From contig DBTT01000011.1 in assembly GCA_002307185.1 (NCBI GenBank), positions 76,013-140,012 of the forward strand: 64,000 bases of DNA, read 5' to 3'. The notes under the pieces are model-generated. The model did no database searches, was not told the origin of the DNA, and was given only the letters and a program-made list of their open reading frames with translations. Positions 45,552-55,300 of the stretch are shown here, in pieces (within the stretch, counting starts at the first letter, position 1; every line of letters starts with the position of its first letter). Both the position numbers and the translations under genes were made by a program. This DNA comes from Bacteroidales bacterium UBA1309 (GTDB lineage: Bacteria; Bacteroidota; Bacteroidia; Bacteroidales; Dysgonomonadaceae).

Positions 45552-45737
45552 TTCCGGAAAAATTTCTGCAACGAAATTAGGCTTGAATAGTTAAGATTCA
45601 GATTCGAATTGGTTACGTTAATGTTACGCACGATGCGGTTTTGAAGAAGAATTGTGAAATAGAGCTCATTTAGAGGAAAATTTTGAGAGCAAATAACCCA
45701 TGTCCAAACAAAAAAAGACTGCTCAAATGCGTTTCCG

Positions 45738-45938
45738 TCTCTCCATAATGACGGCGAAACACTCCGAAGAGACAGCATGCCTATTCATAACGGCACAAAC
45801 AGTCTCCTGAAAGGGAACGCATCCTTCCGAAGAGGCGATCCTCCTCTCTGCAAAGGCTACCGAACACTAACAAGGATTCCGAAGCCTCTCCAAAGCGACA
45901 AAGCATCCCTCCGCAAAGAGGACAAGGCACTTCGGAGA
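45738..45938. repeat. Degenerate tandem repeat of about 20-22 nt
   Basis: About nine loosely conserved units follow one another. The plus-strand consensus is close to CTCCGAAGAGACAAAGCATC; examples are at 45771, 45823 and 45908. The period is near 21 nt, so both strands give open heptad-like frames, such as SLRKEDKALRRQK on plus and LRSALSSLRRDALSL on minus. I do not call a gene because no start or leader stands out. The region is more GC-rich than its surroundings. Confidence 0.55.
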
Positions 45939-45939
45939 C

Positions 45940-45980
45940 AAAAAACAACACTCCTAAGAGCCCTGTCGGCTCTTAGGAGT
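45940..45980 (-). terminator. Terminator next to repeat tract
   Basis: ACTCCTAAGAGCC (45950-45962) pairs perfectly with GGCTCTTAGGAGT (45968-45980) around a 5-nt loop; leftward it runs into GTTGTTTTTTG. It probably ends the transcript of the gene at 46082-46558. Confidence 0.8.
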
Positions 45981-46081
45981 GCATCAACATTTACAATATC
46001 GAATCTGGCCACATCCATCACGGACTGATACAGATTCCACCTCTTAAACAAAAACTGACCTCATGGCACAAACAGCCTTCG

Positions 46082-46558
46082 TTATCCGACAGAACCACTT
46101 GTCTGATTTTTCACTTTGCTCTTCTTAAAAAAAGCAGCCATCGCCTCATAAGTTACGCTCAAGCCGGCCACCTTATCTTTATTTTGCTTCACGGCAGCAT
46201 AGATCTCCAAGGCAGCATCCATCGAATCGCTACCAACAGCCACAACGGCCTTGCCCACACCCTCGTTCAGTTGCCCAACTTGTTGCAGGATAGGTTGGAG
46301 CGATTTGTAAAGCAGATAGTCCTTGTCAAATTCGTCTTTACTGAACACGCCTGGAAGAATCTCGGGATACTGGTCACGAACCTGTTTCGCCAATTCGAGA
46401 AAAGGTTGAAAACTTGTCCCAACTTTGAAAAAGCCACTCACCTCGGCCTTCTGGATAGCGGACAAGAAAGGCATTTTTTCTCGAATCGTTTTGATTGCCT
46501 GATTGATAATCTCCTGGTCCTCGGTAGAAAGGGTTGCAGAAATAAGATTTAAATCCAT
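46082..46558 (-). CDS. Conserved hypothetical protein of Bacteroidales
   Basis: A 158-residue protein starting MDLNLISATLSTEDQEIINQ when read from the ATG at 46558. The open frame continues upstream to 46663 but contains the promoter box at 46607. It is predicted soluble and mostly helical, without signal peptide, membrane segment or cysteine motifs. I recall similar short proteins in other Bacteroidales with the same start and a DAALxxYxxVK region, annotated only as hypothetical. Function unknown. It has its own promoter and terminator. Confidence 0.7.
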   Translation of the reverse strand: MDLNLISATLSTEDQEIINQAIKTIREKMPFLSAIQKAEVSGFFKVGTSFQPFLELAKQVRDQYPEILPGVFSKDEFDKDYLLYKSLQPILQQVGQLNEGVGKAVVAVGSDSMDAALEIYAAVKQNKDKVAGLSVTYEAMAAFFKKSKVKNQTSGSVG

Positions 46559-46606
46559 AATTGTAAAGTTTAGAAAGTAAAAAAACGTGTAATTTTTGAG
46601 CTTTGG

Positions 46607-46614
46607 CAAAAATA
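46607..46614 (-). promoter_or_regulatory. -7 box TATTTTTG for the hypothetical gene
   Basis: CAAAAATA on the plus strand reads TATTTTTG leftward, about 49 nt before the ATG at 46558. No -33 element is clear. Confidence 0.4.
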
Positions 46615-46663
46615 ATATTTTTTTGAAGATTGGTGAAATTTTCCGGGATCTTTTTATTGTCAT

Positions 46664-47074
46664 GCCATCCCGCCCTCCAGTTTTCGCTTAGAGCCTGCAT
46701 CCCCAATCGATACCTTCTTGGTCCTTCACGCTGGCTTTAAGCTAACAATCAACGCCAGCAGAATCCATAGTCGCCTGAAATATTCTATAGCGACATAAAC
46801 AAGATCAGAGATTTATGAACAACCGCACAAAATAGAGCCTTAAAGAATCTTTCTAGATAACAGAAGCTTATTCACCAGCTAGTTATCACCATACATTTAA
46901 TAAGATTAGCCCAGACAAGATAGGAAAAACTTGGTTGACTAGGACAAAAAAGAGGGTGTCCGTATTCAATTACGAAACACCCTCCCAGTCAGATCATTTC
47001 CTCAATCTAGCATAAATACCCACAACGAGAACTACTTATAGACAGGGGAAAAGCCAACCTCTATTGACTAAATT
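46664..47074. other. Intergenic region downstream of susD
   Basis: No gene can be supported. The right half contains the terminator of the susCD operon. Confidence 0.5.
46944..46984 (-). terminator. Terminator after susD
   Basis: GAGGGTGT (46952-46959) pairs with ACACCCTC (46977-46984); a smaller CGTA/TACG stem sits in the loop. Leftward it is followed by TTTTTTG. Confidence 0.8.
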
Positions 47075-48445
47075 TTACTCGTCCCACCAAACACTATCTG
47101 TGATTTTTACATTTTGGGGCATATTGGCACTGTTGTATAATCTCTCATCTTGAGGATAAGGCAAGCGCCTTGGAATAGTGCTAGTAACTGCTCCTGTTGC
47201 AATAGTTAAGGAAGGATAACCCGTCCTTCTCCAATCAGAGAAGGTTTCCATTTGCAAGAAAGCACTAATATATTTTTGATTTATAATTTTCTCCAAAGTA
47301 ATGGTTGAAGATGATAATTCTTGACTAGCAAACCAACTTGAATCAGACACACCTTCTCTATCCAACGAAGCCTTAAGCCCCGCATTGTAAGCTTCAGCAG
47401 CTCGAGAGGCATCTGATGACAAATAGACTTCAGCCTCAATAAATTTTAGTTCCGCATATGACATTAAATAAACAGGGCTGTTTGAGGAAGCGTAATTAGT
47501 TCCAATTCCAGAAGCCTCTGTGTTGTTCTCTCCTGAAGCTGAACCAACTTCACCATCAAAATAGACTGCTGCTCTCGGATCAACCTCTGTCGAGTCATTA
47601 ACCGTTGTCGTGAGCAAACTAAGAAGGAAACTATTCGCAGCCACATAGCCAGACCTTTCTGTTACAAATTGGTACATTGGATTTGAATTGCTGTAGGAAG
47701 AGCTGAATGTCACTTTAAAGTCGTCATCATTGCTAGTATATGCACTATCCAATACAGCTTTCACTTTAGTATAAGCATCCGCATCGACCTTCGATAAATG
47801 TAAATAATATCTTGCTTTCAATGCATATGCTGTTTTTTTCCATTTTGTCAAATCACCACTATAGATCAAGTCTTCATCACCAGGTTCGTATAGACTTGAA
47901 CTAGCATTAAGGTCCGTAATTGCATGATCTAAAAGAGAGAAAATGGAGTCGTAAACCGCTTCCTGAGTGTCATATTTTGACTTAGTCTGCCCACTTGCCC
48001 CATTAAAGGCATCCGAATACGGGATGTCGCCCCAAAGGTCAGTGGTGACACCTAAATGATAAGCCATCAAGACCTCACCAATACCTGCATAATAAGGAGA
48101 CTCTTCCTCTTCTGCTTTTTGTATCAAAATTTTTGTATTTATCATACCTGGCGAATACAAATTGTAACTCCATGCATTATTGACATCTGACTCCGAGATA
48201 TTATAAATATCAATATCCGAAGATTGGCTTTGAAGACCTGCTATCTGCTGCGTCCATTGACATGGTATCCTGGCTAAATCACCACCTAAAACATAAGCTA
48301 GATTTACTTCTATGGGAGCGACTAACTGAGCCATCGCAACATCGGCTGGATTATTCGGATCAACATTCAATGATGAATCAATCCAACTTGAGCATGATGT
48401 AGAAAGGACAGAAAGTAGTACTATATATAAATTACGTATTTTCAT
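47075..48445 (-). CDS. SusD/RagB-family nutrient-binding lipoprotein
   Basis: A 456-residue outer-membrane lipoprotein that caps a SusC transporter. Lipobox STSC gives the lipidated C18. Features of the SusD-like_2 subgroup are the early DPNNPADV motif, DLWGDIPYSDAF near 140, a helical TPR-like core (EAVYDSIFSLLDHAITDLN), and the C-terminal RRLPYPQDERLYNSANMP. It is the second gene of the susC-susD pair, 21 nt after susC. No glycoside hydrolase, sulfatase or sensor gene is linked, so its substrate is unknown; the SusD-like_2 subgroup is not restricted to glycans. Confidence 0.92.
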   Translation of the reverse strand: MKIRNLYIVLLSVLSTSCSSWIDSSLNVDPNNPADVAMAQLVAPIEVNLAYVLGGDLARIPCQWTQQIAGLQSQSSDIDIYNISESDVNNAWSYNLYSPGMINTKILIQKAEEEESPYYAGIGEVLMAYHLGVTTDLWGDIPYSDAFNGASGQTKSKYDTQEAVYDSIFSLLDHAITDLNASSSLYEPGDEDLIYSGDLTKWKKTAYALKARYYLHLSKVDADAYTKVKAVLDSAYTSNDDDFKVTFSSSYSNSNPMYQFVTERSGYVAANSFLLSLLTTTVNDSTEVDPRAAVYFDGEVGSASGENNTEASGIGTNYASSNSPVYLMSYAELKFIEAEVYLSSDASRAAEAYNAGLKASLDREGVSDSSWFASQELSSSTITLEKIINQKYISAFLQMETFSDWRRTGYPSLTIATGAVTSTIPRRLPYPQDERLYNSANMPQNVKITDSVWWDE

Positions 48446-48466
48446 GACAATTCTGCTTTAATTAAA

Positions 48467-51400
48467 TTAAAAATCAAGTTTAATCCCAAAAACAAGAGAT
48501 TTAGTATTGGGCATATTGAAATAGTCGAGACCTTGAGCATTGGTTGCACCCATAAGATTAGTTTCAGGGTCAATACCATCATAAGGAGTCGAAAGAAATA
48601 AATTACGACCCGTAGCAAAAACTTTGAGATTGTTCAATACAGGAGTTTTCGTATATCTGCCCAAATCGCAAGCGAACGTAACTTCCCTTAAACGAACCCA
48701 ATCAGTCTTCTCTACAAATTGTTCTTGAGCAGGATTTGCCCCACCTCCAATATTTCTGTAATAGTATTCAGAATATGTAGTTTGAATATCATTTGTACCC
48801 GAAGTAACGACGTTGTCATCTGAGTCAACATGACCCTTGACCCCACCAAAGACCACAGCGGTGCCTCTATTCTCTGTATCCTTTGAAGTACCAAAACCGA
48901 TTGTACGGCCTTTAGTTCCATTCCACATAAGTCCGCCATGCTTGATATCAAGTTGGAAAGAAAAGGATAGGCCCTTATAAGATAACTGATTGGTCAAGTT
49001 CAATGTCCATTTAGGGGAAACACTTCCCAATGACTTCATTGTATTATCTTTGATAGGATACCCATAGCCTGCAGAAGTTGTGACATCGTTGATGACAACA
49101 TTGCCATCCGCATCCTTTACAAATCCGGTGCTATAGATACTTCCATAGGGCTCTCCTGCGACAACATTTATCGTGATACCGGTAAAACCTCCCAATTCAA
49201 TATTGTCTACACCTGAAGCCAAAGACAAAACTTTATTGTTGTTCTTCGCAAAATTACCCAACAGAGTCCAATTCCAATCAGGGGTCTTGATAGGGGTAAT
49301 TGTCGCTGAGATTTCAACACCCTTATTTTCCATGGTTGCGGCATTCATATAAACTGAATTATAGCCACTTGACCCACTAATAGGAACTGGAAGTAGCAAA
49401 TCTTTATTTTGATTATTGTAATAAGTAAAATCAAGACCTACACGGTTATTCAAAAACTTTAATTCCAAACCAACTTCCCTTGACACCAGTCTCTCTGGTT
49501 TCAGAGTAGCATTTCCAAGAGCGTTTGATATTTTAAAACCGGCAACATCGCCATCCCCAAAAGGAAACGAATCGCCGGTTGTCCATCCATCGCCGGTTGT
49601 CGCCAATTCATACACATTGCTCAAACTATATGGCAATGGGTCATTGGCTATCTGAGCATAAGAAATTCTAAATTTACCATAGTTTAAAAATGTCAAAGCC
49701 TTAAACGGTTTTAACTCACTAAACACAAATCCCATACTTGTTGAAGGATAGAAAAAGTTGTTGTTATCCGCAGGTAAAGATGTAGACCATTCATTCCTTC
49801 CAGTCATCCCCAAGAACAAGATGTCTTTATAGGACAATTCAAGATCTCCAAAAAAAGCAGCCGTCCTGTATTGAGTTATACTCTCACGAACCAATTGTGA
49901 TGAAGTATTAGAGATTTGGTAGAAATTAGGTACAACAAAGCCTGTACCTTTCTCATAATACTGCTGGTAATATGAAGAATACATATTCTGACCTAAGGTC
50001 AGGCTGAAATCAAAATCCGTATTTAACTTTCTACTATAATTAGCGAGAAAGTCAGAATTAAAAGTATTACTAAAGTGATTATCTATTTGCATTTCTCCAG
50101 TAGGAGATGTGGAAGAATTCAATGCAATATGTCCTTTTCGGCGATCTGTATAGAAATCATCTCCTATCTTATATGAAAGGGTTAAACTAGGAATTGGCTT
50201 ATACACTAATGACAGATTGCCAATTACGCGGTCAACATTATCTCTAAATAGATTTTGATTCACAGTCCAATAAGGGTTATCATATCCTGAATAATAATGT
50301 CGTTGCGTACCATCAGAATACATATACGAATCCTCATATTTATAACCATCTTTTCCATGGCCGTTACTATTATCGAAAGAAACTGCACCACGCAACAGAC
50401 CCAACATTACGCCTGAGGTATTAGAACCCTGCTGCACACGATCACCTCCTGAGTGTATATAATTCGCAGTACCAGACAAAATAAGATTTTCCAATAACTT
50501 GGTTTCGCCAGTTATTTTAATGGAAGTCTTTCCAAATGTATTTTTAGGAATTACCCCTTTCGTATTTACATTTCCAACTGAAACATAAAAATTACTTTTC
50601 TCATTTCCTCCAGACAATGAAATATTGTTATCAAGAGTAATCCCTGTTAGGAAAAAATTACCGACATTATCGTAGGCATTGGCTTTTAAGTTGTCCACCG
50701 CAGATGAACTTGTCGCTAAAACTAAAGAACCATTTTGATCTCTTGTAGTACCTACTCCATCATAACGCATATCTGAAAGCTTTGGCCCATAAGAATACGG
50801 AGTCGTAGTGCTGTATACTCCAGCTGAACCTTGAGCATAAATAGACTGCATCTTTGGCAATTTATTTACTCTGTCAAATGATACAGAAGACGAAAAACTA
50901 ACTTTAGCTTTACCATTCGAGTTTTTCCCTTTTTTAGTCGTTATCAAGACAACACCATTGGCAGCCTTCATACCATACAAGGCAGTAGCAGCACCTCCTT
51001 TAAGAACAGAAACAGACTCAATATCATCCGAATTTAAATCCATGGCTCTGTTCGAATAATTCACTCCTTCAACCAAATTGTTACTCAAATCGTCTGGATT
51101 TCCTGAATAAGCCATATCATTGTTAACAGGAACTCCATCTACAACAAACAGAGGCTGATTATTCCCATTTATCGAATTCTGCCCCCTTATCGTTATATAG
51201 GAAGAAGAGCCGGCAGCACCAGAACTACTAACAATACTAACGCCTGCCACTTTTCCTTCAAGGGAAGACATGATGTTTCCAGTCCTCGTATTGTTTATAT
51301 CATCACCCTTTACGTCCTGAACGGCATATCCAAGAGCCCTTTTTTCCCTGCTAATACCCAATGCCGTCACAACAACTTCATCCAATGCGCGACTATCATT

Positions 51401-51682
51401 CTCTAAAACAATTTTCAAATTGTCGCCCACGGCCATTTCTTTAGTCTTTGATCCAATCAAAGAAATCACCAAAGTTTTACCATTCTGAGGCACAGATATC
51501 GAATACTTCCCATCGATATCCGTTGATGCACCTACAGTTGTTCCTTTGACAACAACAGTAGCTCCAGTGACAGGGTCTCCATTGCTATCGACAACCGTTC
51601 CTGAAATCCTCTTGTTTTGCGCGAGGGCAAGACCTATACTACAGAATAGACAGGTCATTAAAAGTACTAATCTTCTTTTCAT
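48467..51682 (-). CDS. SusC/RagA-family TonB-linked outer-membrane transporter
   Basis: A 1071-residue outer-membrane importer. After the signal peptide (SIGLALAQ) comes a carboxypeptidase-regulatory-like domain at ~25-105 (ISGTVVDSNGDPVTGATVVV), a TonB box-like LDEVVVTALG near 100, the plug (~110-235, with YITIRGQNSI, PLFVVDGVPV), and the barrel ending in VFGIKLDF. It forms a complex with the SusD-like protein downstream and is energised by TonB/ExbBD. The operon has a full promoter about 325 nt upstream, so the leader is unusually long. Confidence 0.95.
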   Translation of the reverse strand: MKRRLVLLMTCLFCSIGLALAQNKRISGTVVDSNGDPVTGATVVVKGTTVGASTDIDGKYSISVPQNGKTLVISLIGSKTKEMAVGDNLKIVLENDSRALDEVVVTALGISREKRALGYAVQDVKGDDINNTRTGNIMSSLEGKVAGVSIVSSSGAAGSSSYITIRGQNSINGNNQPLFVVDGVPVNNDMAYSGNPDDLSNNLVEGVNYSNRAMDLNSDDIESVSVLKGGAATALYGMKAANGVVLITTKKGKNSNGKAKVSFSSSVSFDRVNKLPKMQSIYAQGSAGVYSTTTPYSYGPKLSDMRYDGVGTTRDQNGSLVLATSSSAVDNLKANAYDNVGNFFLTGITLDNNISLSGGNEKSNFYVSVGNVNTKGVIPKNTFGKTSIKITGETKLLENLILSGTANYIHSGGDRVQQGSNTSGVMLGLLRGAVSFDNSNGHGKDGYKYEDSYMYSDGTQRHYYSGYDNPYWTVNQNLFRDNVDRVIGNLSLVYKPIPSLTLSYKIGDDFYTDRRKGHIALNSSTSPTGEMQIDNHFSNTFNSDFLANYSRKLNTDFDFSLTLGQNMYSSYYQQYYEKGTGFVVPNFYQISNTSSQLVRESITQYRTAAFFGDLELSYKDILFLGMTGRNEWSTSLPADNNNFFYPSTSMGFVFSELKPFKALTFLNYGKFRISYAQIANDPLPYSLSNVYELATTGDGWTTGDSFPFGDGDVAGFKISNALGNATLKPERLVSREVGLELKFLNNRVGLDFTYYNNQNKDLLLPVPISGSSGYNSVYMNAATMENKGVEISATITPIKTPDWNWTLLGNFAKNNNKVLSLASGVDNIELGGFTGITINVVAGEPYGSIYSTGFVKDADGNVVINDVTTSAGYGYPIKDNTMKSLGSVSPKWTLNLTNQLSYKGLSFSFQLDIKHGGLMWNGTKGRTIGFGTSKDTENRGTAVVFGGVKGHVDSDDNVVTSGTNDIQTTYSEYYYRNIGGGANPAQEQFVEKTDWVRLREVTFACDLGRYTKTPVLNNLKVFATGRNLFLSTPYDGIDPETNLMGATNAQGLDYFNMPNTKSLVFGIKLDF

Positions 51683-52005
51683 AGATTTCTACCAAGTTAA
51701 TTTAACATTTTAATTACCACAATATATTTATTACACAATAGCTAAACAAAGAACTTAAGAATTAAAATTTCCCAAAAACAATCACTTTTTGAAGCTATAT
51801 CAGGAAACAACACTTAAATTGACGACTTTTACCAAGTTAGAAAAAAAGAGCACCTACAAACTTATCATATGATAAAAATATTTACCTTATCAGCAACAAG
51901 CAAGTTTAAAAATTTACTAAAATATAATTAGATGATCTATAAAAATTTGAGTCAGTACAAACATACACTACCATAGAATTACCCGAAACAAACTTAAAGA
52001 AGCTA

Positions 52006-52036
52006 CAAATATAAAAATAACTTCAACACAATGCAA
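52006..52036 (-). promoter_or_regulatory. Promoter of susCD operon
   Basis: Read leftward, TTG (52034-52036), 20-nt spacer, TATATTTG (52006-52013). The susC ATG is 324 nt downstream. Confidence 0.55.
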
Positions 52037-52255
52037 CATTTTTAGAAAAAAAATACCAAAACAATACTTCAACTACTTAATTGATCACAAAATGTCATGT
52101 TCAAAAACAAAACGGGACTTCTTACAAAACATTGATTGTCAAAGGAAACGGCCACCAAAGCACAACATATTTTAACACCAAAAGACTCTCATCTTACAGA
52201 TGGATAGAAAGATAGAAGCAAAAGAAATCGAATAAGAAGCGGGGCTTAGACTACC

Positions 52256-52296
52256 AAAGCAAAGAACGCCCAACCCCACAAAGGGTCAGGCGTTCT
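52256..52296 (-). terminator. Terminator after rpoC
   Basis: AGAACGCC (52263-52270) pairs with GGCGTTCT (52289-52296), with an inner ACCC/GGGT stem. The hairpin is symmetric and 26 nt from the rpoC stop; leftward it runs into TTTGCTTT. Confidence 0.8.
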
Positions 52297-52321
52297 ATAA
52301 AAATTAGCGAAAAGCTTTAAA

Positions 52322-55300
52322 TTAGTCTATTTGATCAAAGTCAACCACAGTTTTGCGGTTTGAAGCGATCTTTTCAAAGTCTTCTTTAGTTCCAACTATC
52401 AATTTTTCATAGTCCCTCAAGCCTGTTCCGGCAGGAATCAAGTGACCGCAAATCACATTTTCCTTCATACCTTCAAGCCTGTCAACTTTACCATTGATGG
52501 CAGCTTCGTTCAACACTTTGGTCGTTTCCTGGAAAGAGGCGGCCGACATAAAGCTTTGGGTTTGCAATGCAGCACGGGTAATACCTTGGAGTATCTGGTT
52601 AGCTGTTGCAGGAATGGCATCACGGACTTCTATCAAACGTAAGTCTCTACGTTTCAAGATGGAATTTTCATCCCGCAATTTGCGTGCTGTCACAATTTGC
52701 CCAGCTTCAAACACTGTTGAGTCTCCTGAGTCAACAATCACTTTTTTACCCCAAATGCGATCATTTTCGTCCATTACATCGTGCTTGTCAACGATTTGCT
52801 GCTCTAGGAATCGGGTATCTCCCGGATCCACTATTTCCACCTTACGCATCATCTGGCGAACAATCACTTCAAAGTGCTTGTCATTGATTTTCACCCCTTG
52901 CAATCGGTACACGTCCTGAACTTCGTTCACGATGTATTCCTGAACGGCAGTAGGCCCTTTGATTGCCAAAATATCGGACGGAGTGGTTGCTCCATCAGAA
53001 AGTGGCATTCCGGCCCGTACAAAGTCGTTTTCCTGCACAAGAATTTGCTTGGACAATGGAACAAGGTATTTTTTCACCTCATCTGTTTTCGAGGTGACGA
53101 TAATTTCGCGGTTACCACGCTTGATTTTACCGAATGAAACTTCACCGTCAATTTCAGACACTACTGCTGGATTTGAAGGGTTGCGGGCTTCAAACAACTC
53201 AGTAACACGAGGAAGACCTCCGGTGATGTCACCAGCCTTACCTACCGCACGAGGAATTTTCACTAAAACCTCTCCCGCTGTAATAGTGTCCTTGTCATCC
53301 TTGATGACGTGGGCACCTAAAGGAAGAGAATATGTCTTGATCCTATTGCCTTCATTATCCAAGATATGAGCTTCGGGAGCCTTCGTCTTGTCACGCGATT
53401 CGATTATGATCTTTTCTTTCAAACCGGTTTGTTCATCCGACTCTACTTTGTAAGTGACATTCTCGATTACGTTTTCGAATTCGATGCGTCCGCTGGCTTC
53501 GGAAATAATTACCGCGTTGAAAGGGTCCCACTCGCAAATCACGTTGCCTTTCTTCACAGTGTCGCCAGCTTTGAAGAACAGTTTGGAACCGTATGGAATG
53601 TTGTGCGTCAACAACACAATCTTTGTTGTTGGATCAACAATTCTCAATTCAACCAAACGGCTTACCACAACTTGATATTTCGAACCAGAATCATCCGTAA
53701 CATCCACCGTGCGCAAATCATCAATTTCTAAAATACCATCGTATTTTGTAGTGATGTTGTTTTCGGCTGCAATGTTTGAGGCGATACCACCGACGTGGAA
53801 TGTACGAAGAGTCAACTGCGTACCCGGCTCACCAATAGACTGAGCGGCAATTACACCGACAGCCTCACCTCTCTGCACCATTTTGTTTGTCGCCAGGTTA
53901 CGTCCGTAACATTTTGCACAAACGCCTTTATGCGACTCGCAAGTCAGTACCGAACGGATTTCGACGCGTTCGATCGGAGACACCTGAATGGCATTAGCGA
54001 CATCTTCGGTGATTTCTTCTCCTGATTTCACAAGGAGTTCACCTGTCAAAGGATGCTGAATGTCATGAACAGAAACACGTCCCAAGATACGTTCGTACAA
54101 GGAAGCAACTGTTTCTTCGTTGTTTTTGAGTTCCGTAGCAATCAAACCACGCAACGTACCGCAGTCTTCTTCGTTGATGATAACATCATGGGAAACGTCC
54201 ACCAAACGACGGGTCAAATATCCGGCATCTGCTGTTTTCAATGCAGTGTCGGCAAGACCTTTACGCGCACCGTGAGTAGAGATAAAGTACTCCAACACCG
54301 ACAAACCCTCCTTAAAGTTGGCCAAGATCGGATTTTCAATAATCTGAGCCCCTTCTGCCCCACTCTTTTGAGGTTTTGCCATCAAACCACGCATACCGGA
54401 CAACTGTCGAATCTGTTCTTTCGAACCACGAGCACCTGAATCCAACATCATATACACCGAGTTGAAACCCTTGTTGTCTTCCGACAATTGCTTCATCAGG
54501 ATGTTAGACAATTTGGAGTTGACGTGTGTCCAAATATCAATAATCTGGTTGTAACGCTCGTTGAAGGTAATGAATCCCATGTTGTAGTTATTCAATATCT
54601 GTTCAACTTCGTCATAACCTTGTTGCACCAATTTTTCTTTTTCTTCCGGGATGATCACATCTTCCAGGTTAAACGACAAGCCTCCGCGGAATGCTGTCTG
54701 GTAACCCAAGTTTTTGATATCATCCAAGAATTGAGCGGTCTTAGCCACTCCGGCCAGCTTAATGACACGGCCAATGATGTCTCGAAGAGATTTCTTGGAA
54801 AGCACTTCATTGATAAAACCTACTTCTATCGGCGTGAATTGATTCACAATGACACGTCCAACGGTGGTTTCTGTCAATTTTTGAACGGATTCTCCGTTTT
54901 CATCCAAATCACGAACATACACTTTGATTAGAGCGTGGACATCCACCTTCTTCTCATTGTAAGCAATGATTGCTTCTTCCGGGCCGTAGAAGATCAAGCC
55001 TTCACCTTGTGCTTCTGGACGAATTTTGGTAATGTAATAAAGCCCCAACACCATGTCCTGAGATGGTACGGTAATAGGTGCTCCATTTGCAGGGTTCAAA
55101 ATATTGTGGGAAGCAAGCATCAACATTTGCGCTTCCAAAACAGCTTCGTTGCCCAATGGTAAATGAACAGCCATTTGGTCGCCGTCGAAGTCGGCATTGA
55201 AAGCCGTACAAGCGAGCGGGTGCAACTGGATTGCTTTTCCTTCAATCATTTTTGGTTGGAAAGCCTGGATACCTAGACGGTGCAAAGTCGGAGCACGGTT

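Larger units (their letters stand above)
45552..46081. other. Long intergenic region with repeats and terminator
   Basis: 530 nt between the second ppx gene and the hypothetical gene at 46082. The right part holds the repeat tract and a strong hairpin. The left ~180 nt upstream of ppx has no TAnnTTTG box that I could identify. Confidence 0.5.
51683..52321. other. AT-rich leader of susC and spacer to rpoC
   Basis: 639 nt without a supported gene. It contains the susC promoter (52006-52036), a 5' leader of about 315 nt, and the rpoC terminator at its right end. No structure in the leader was clear by eye. Confidence 0.5.

Noticed and set aside
45738..45980. CRISPR array
   Set aside because: Units are degenerate and contiguous with no unique spacers, and no cas genes are present.
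45777..46028. 83-codon rightward protein across the repeat tract
   Set aside because: The open frame follows from the ~21-nt period; no leader or conserved start, and a leftward terminator lies inside it.
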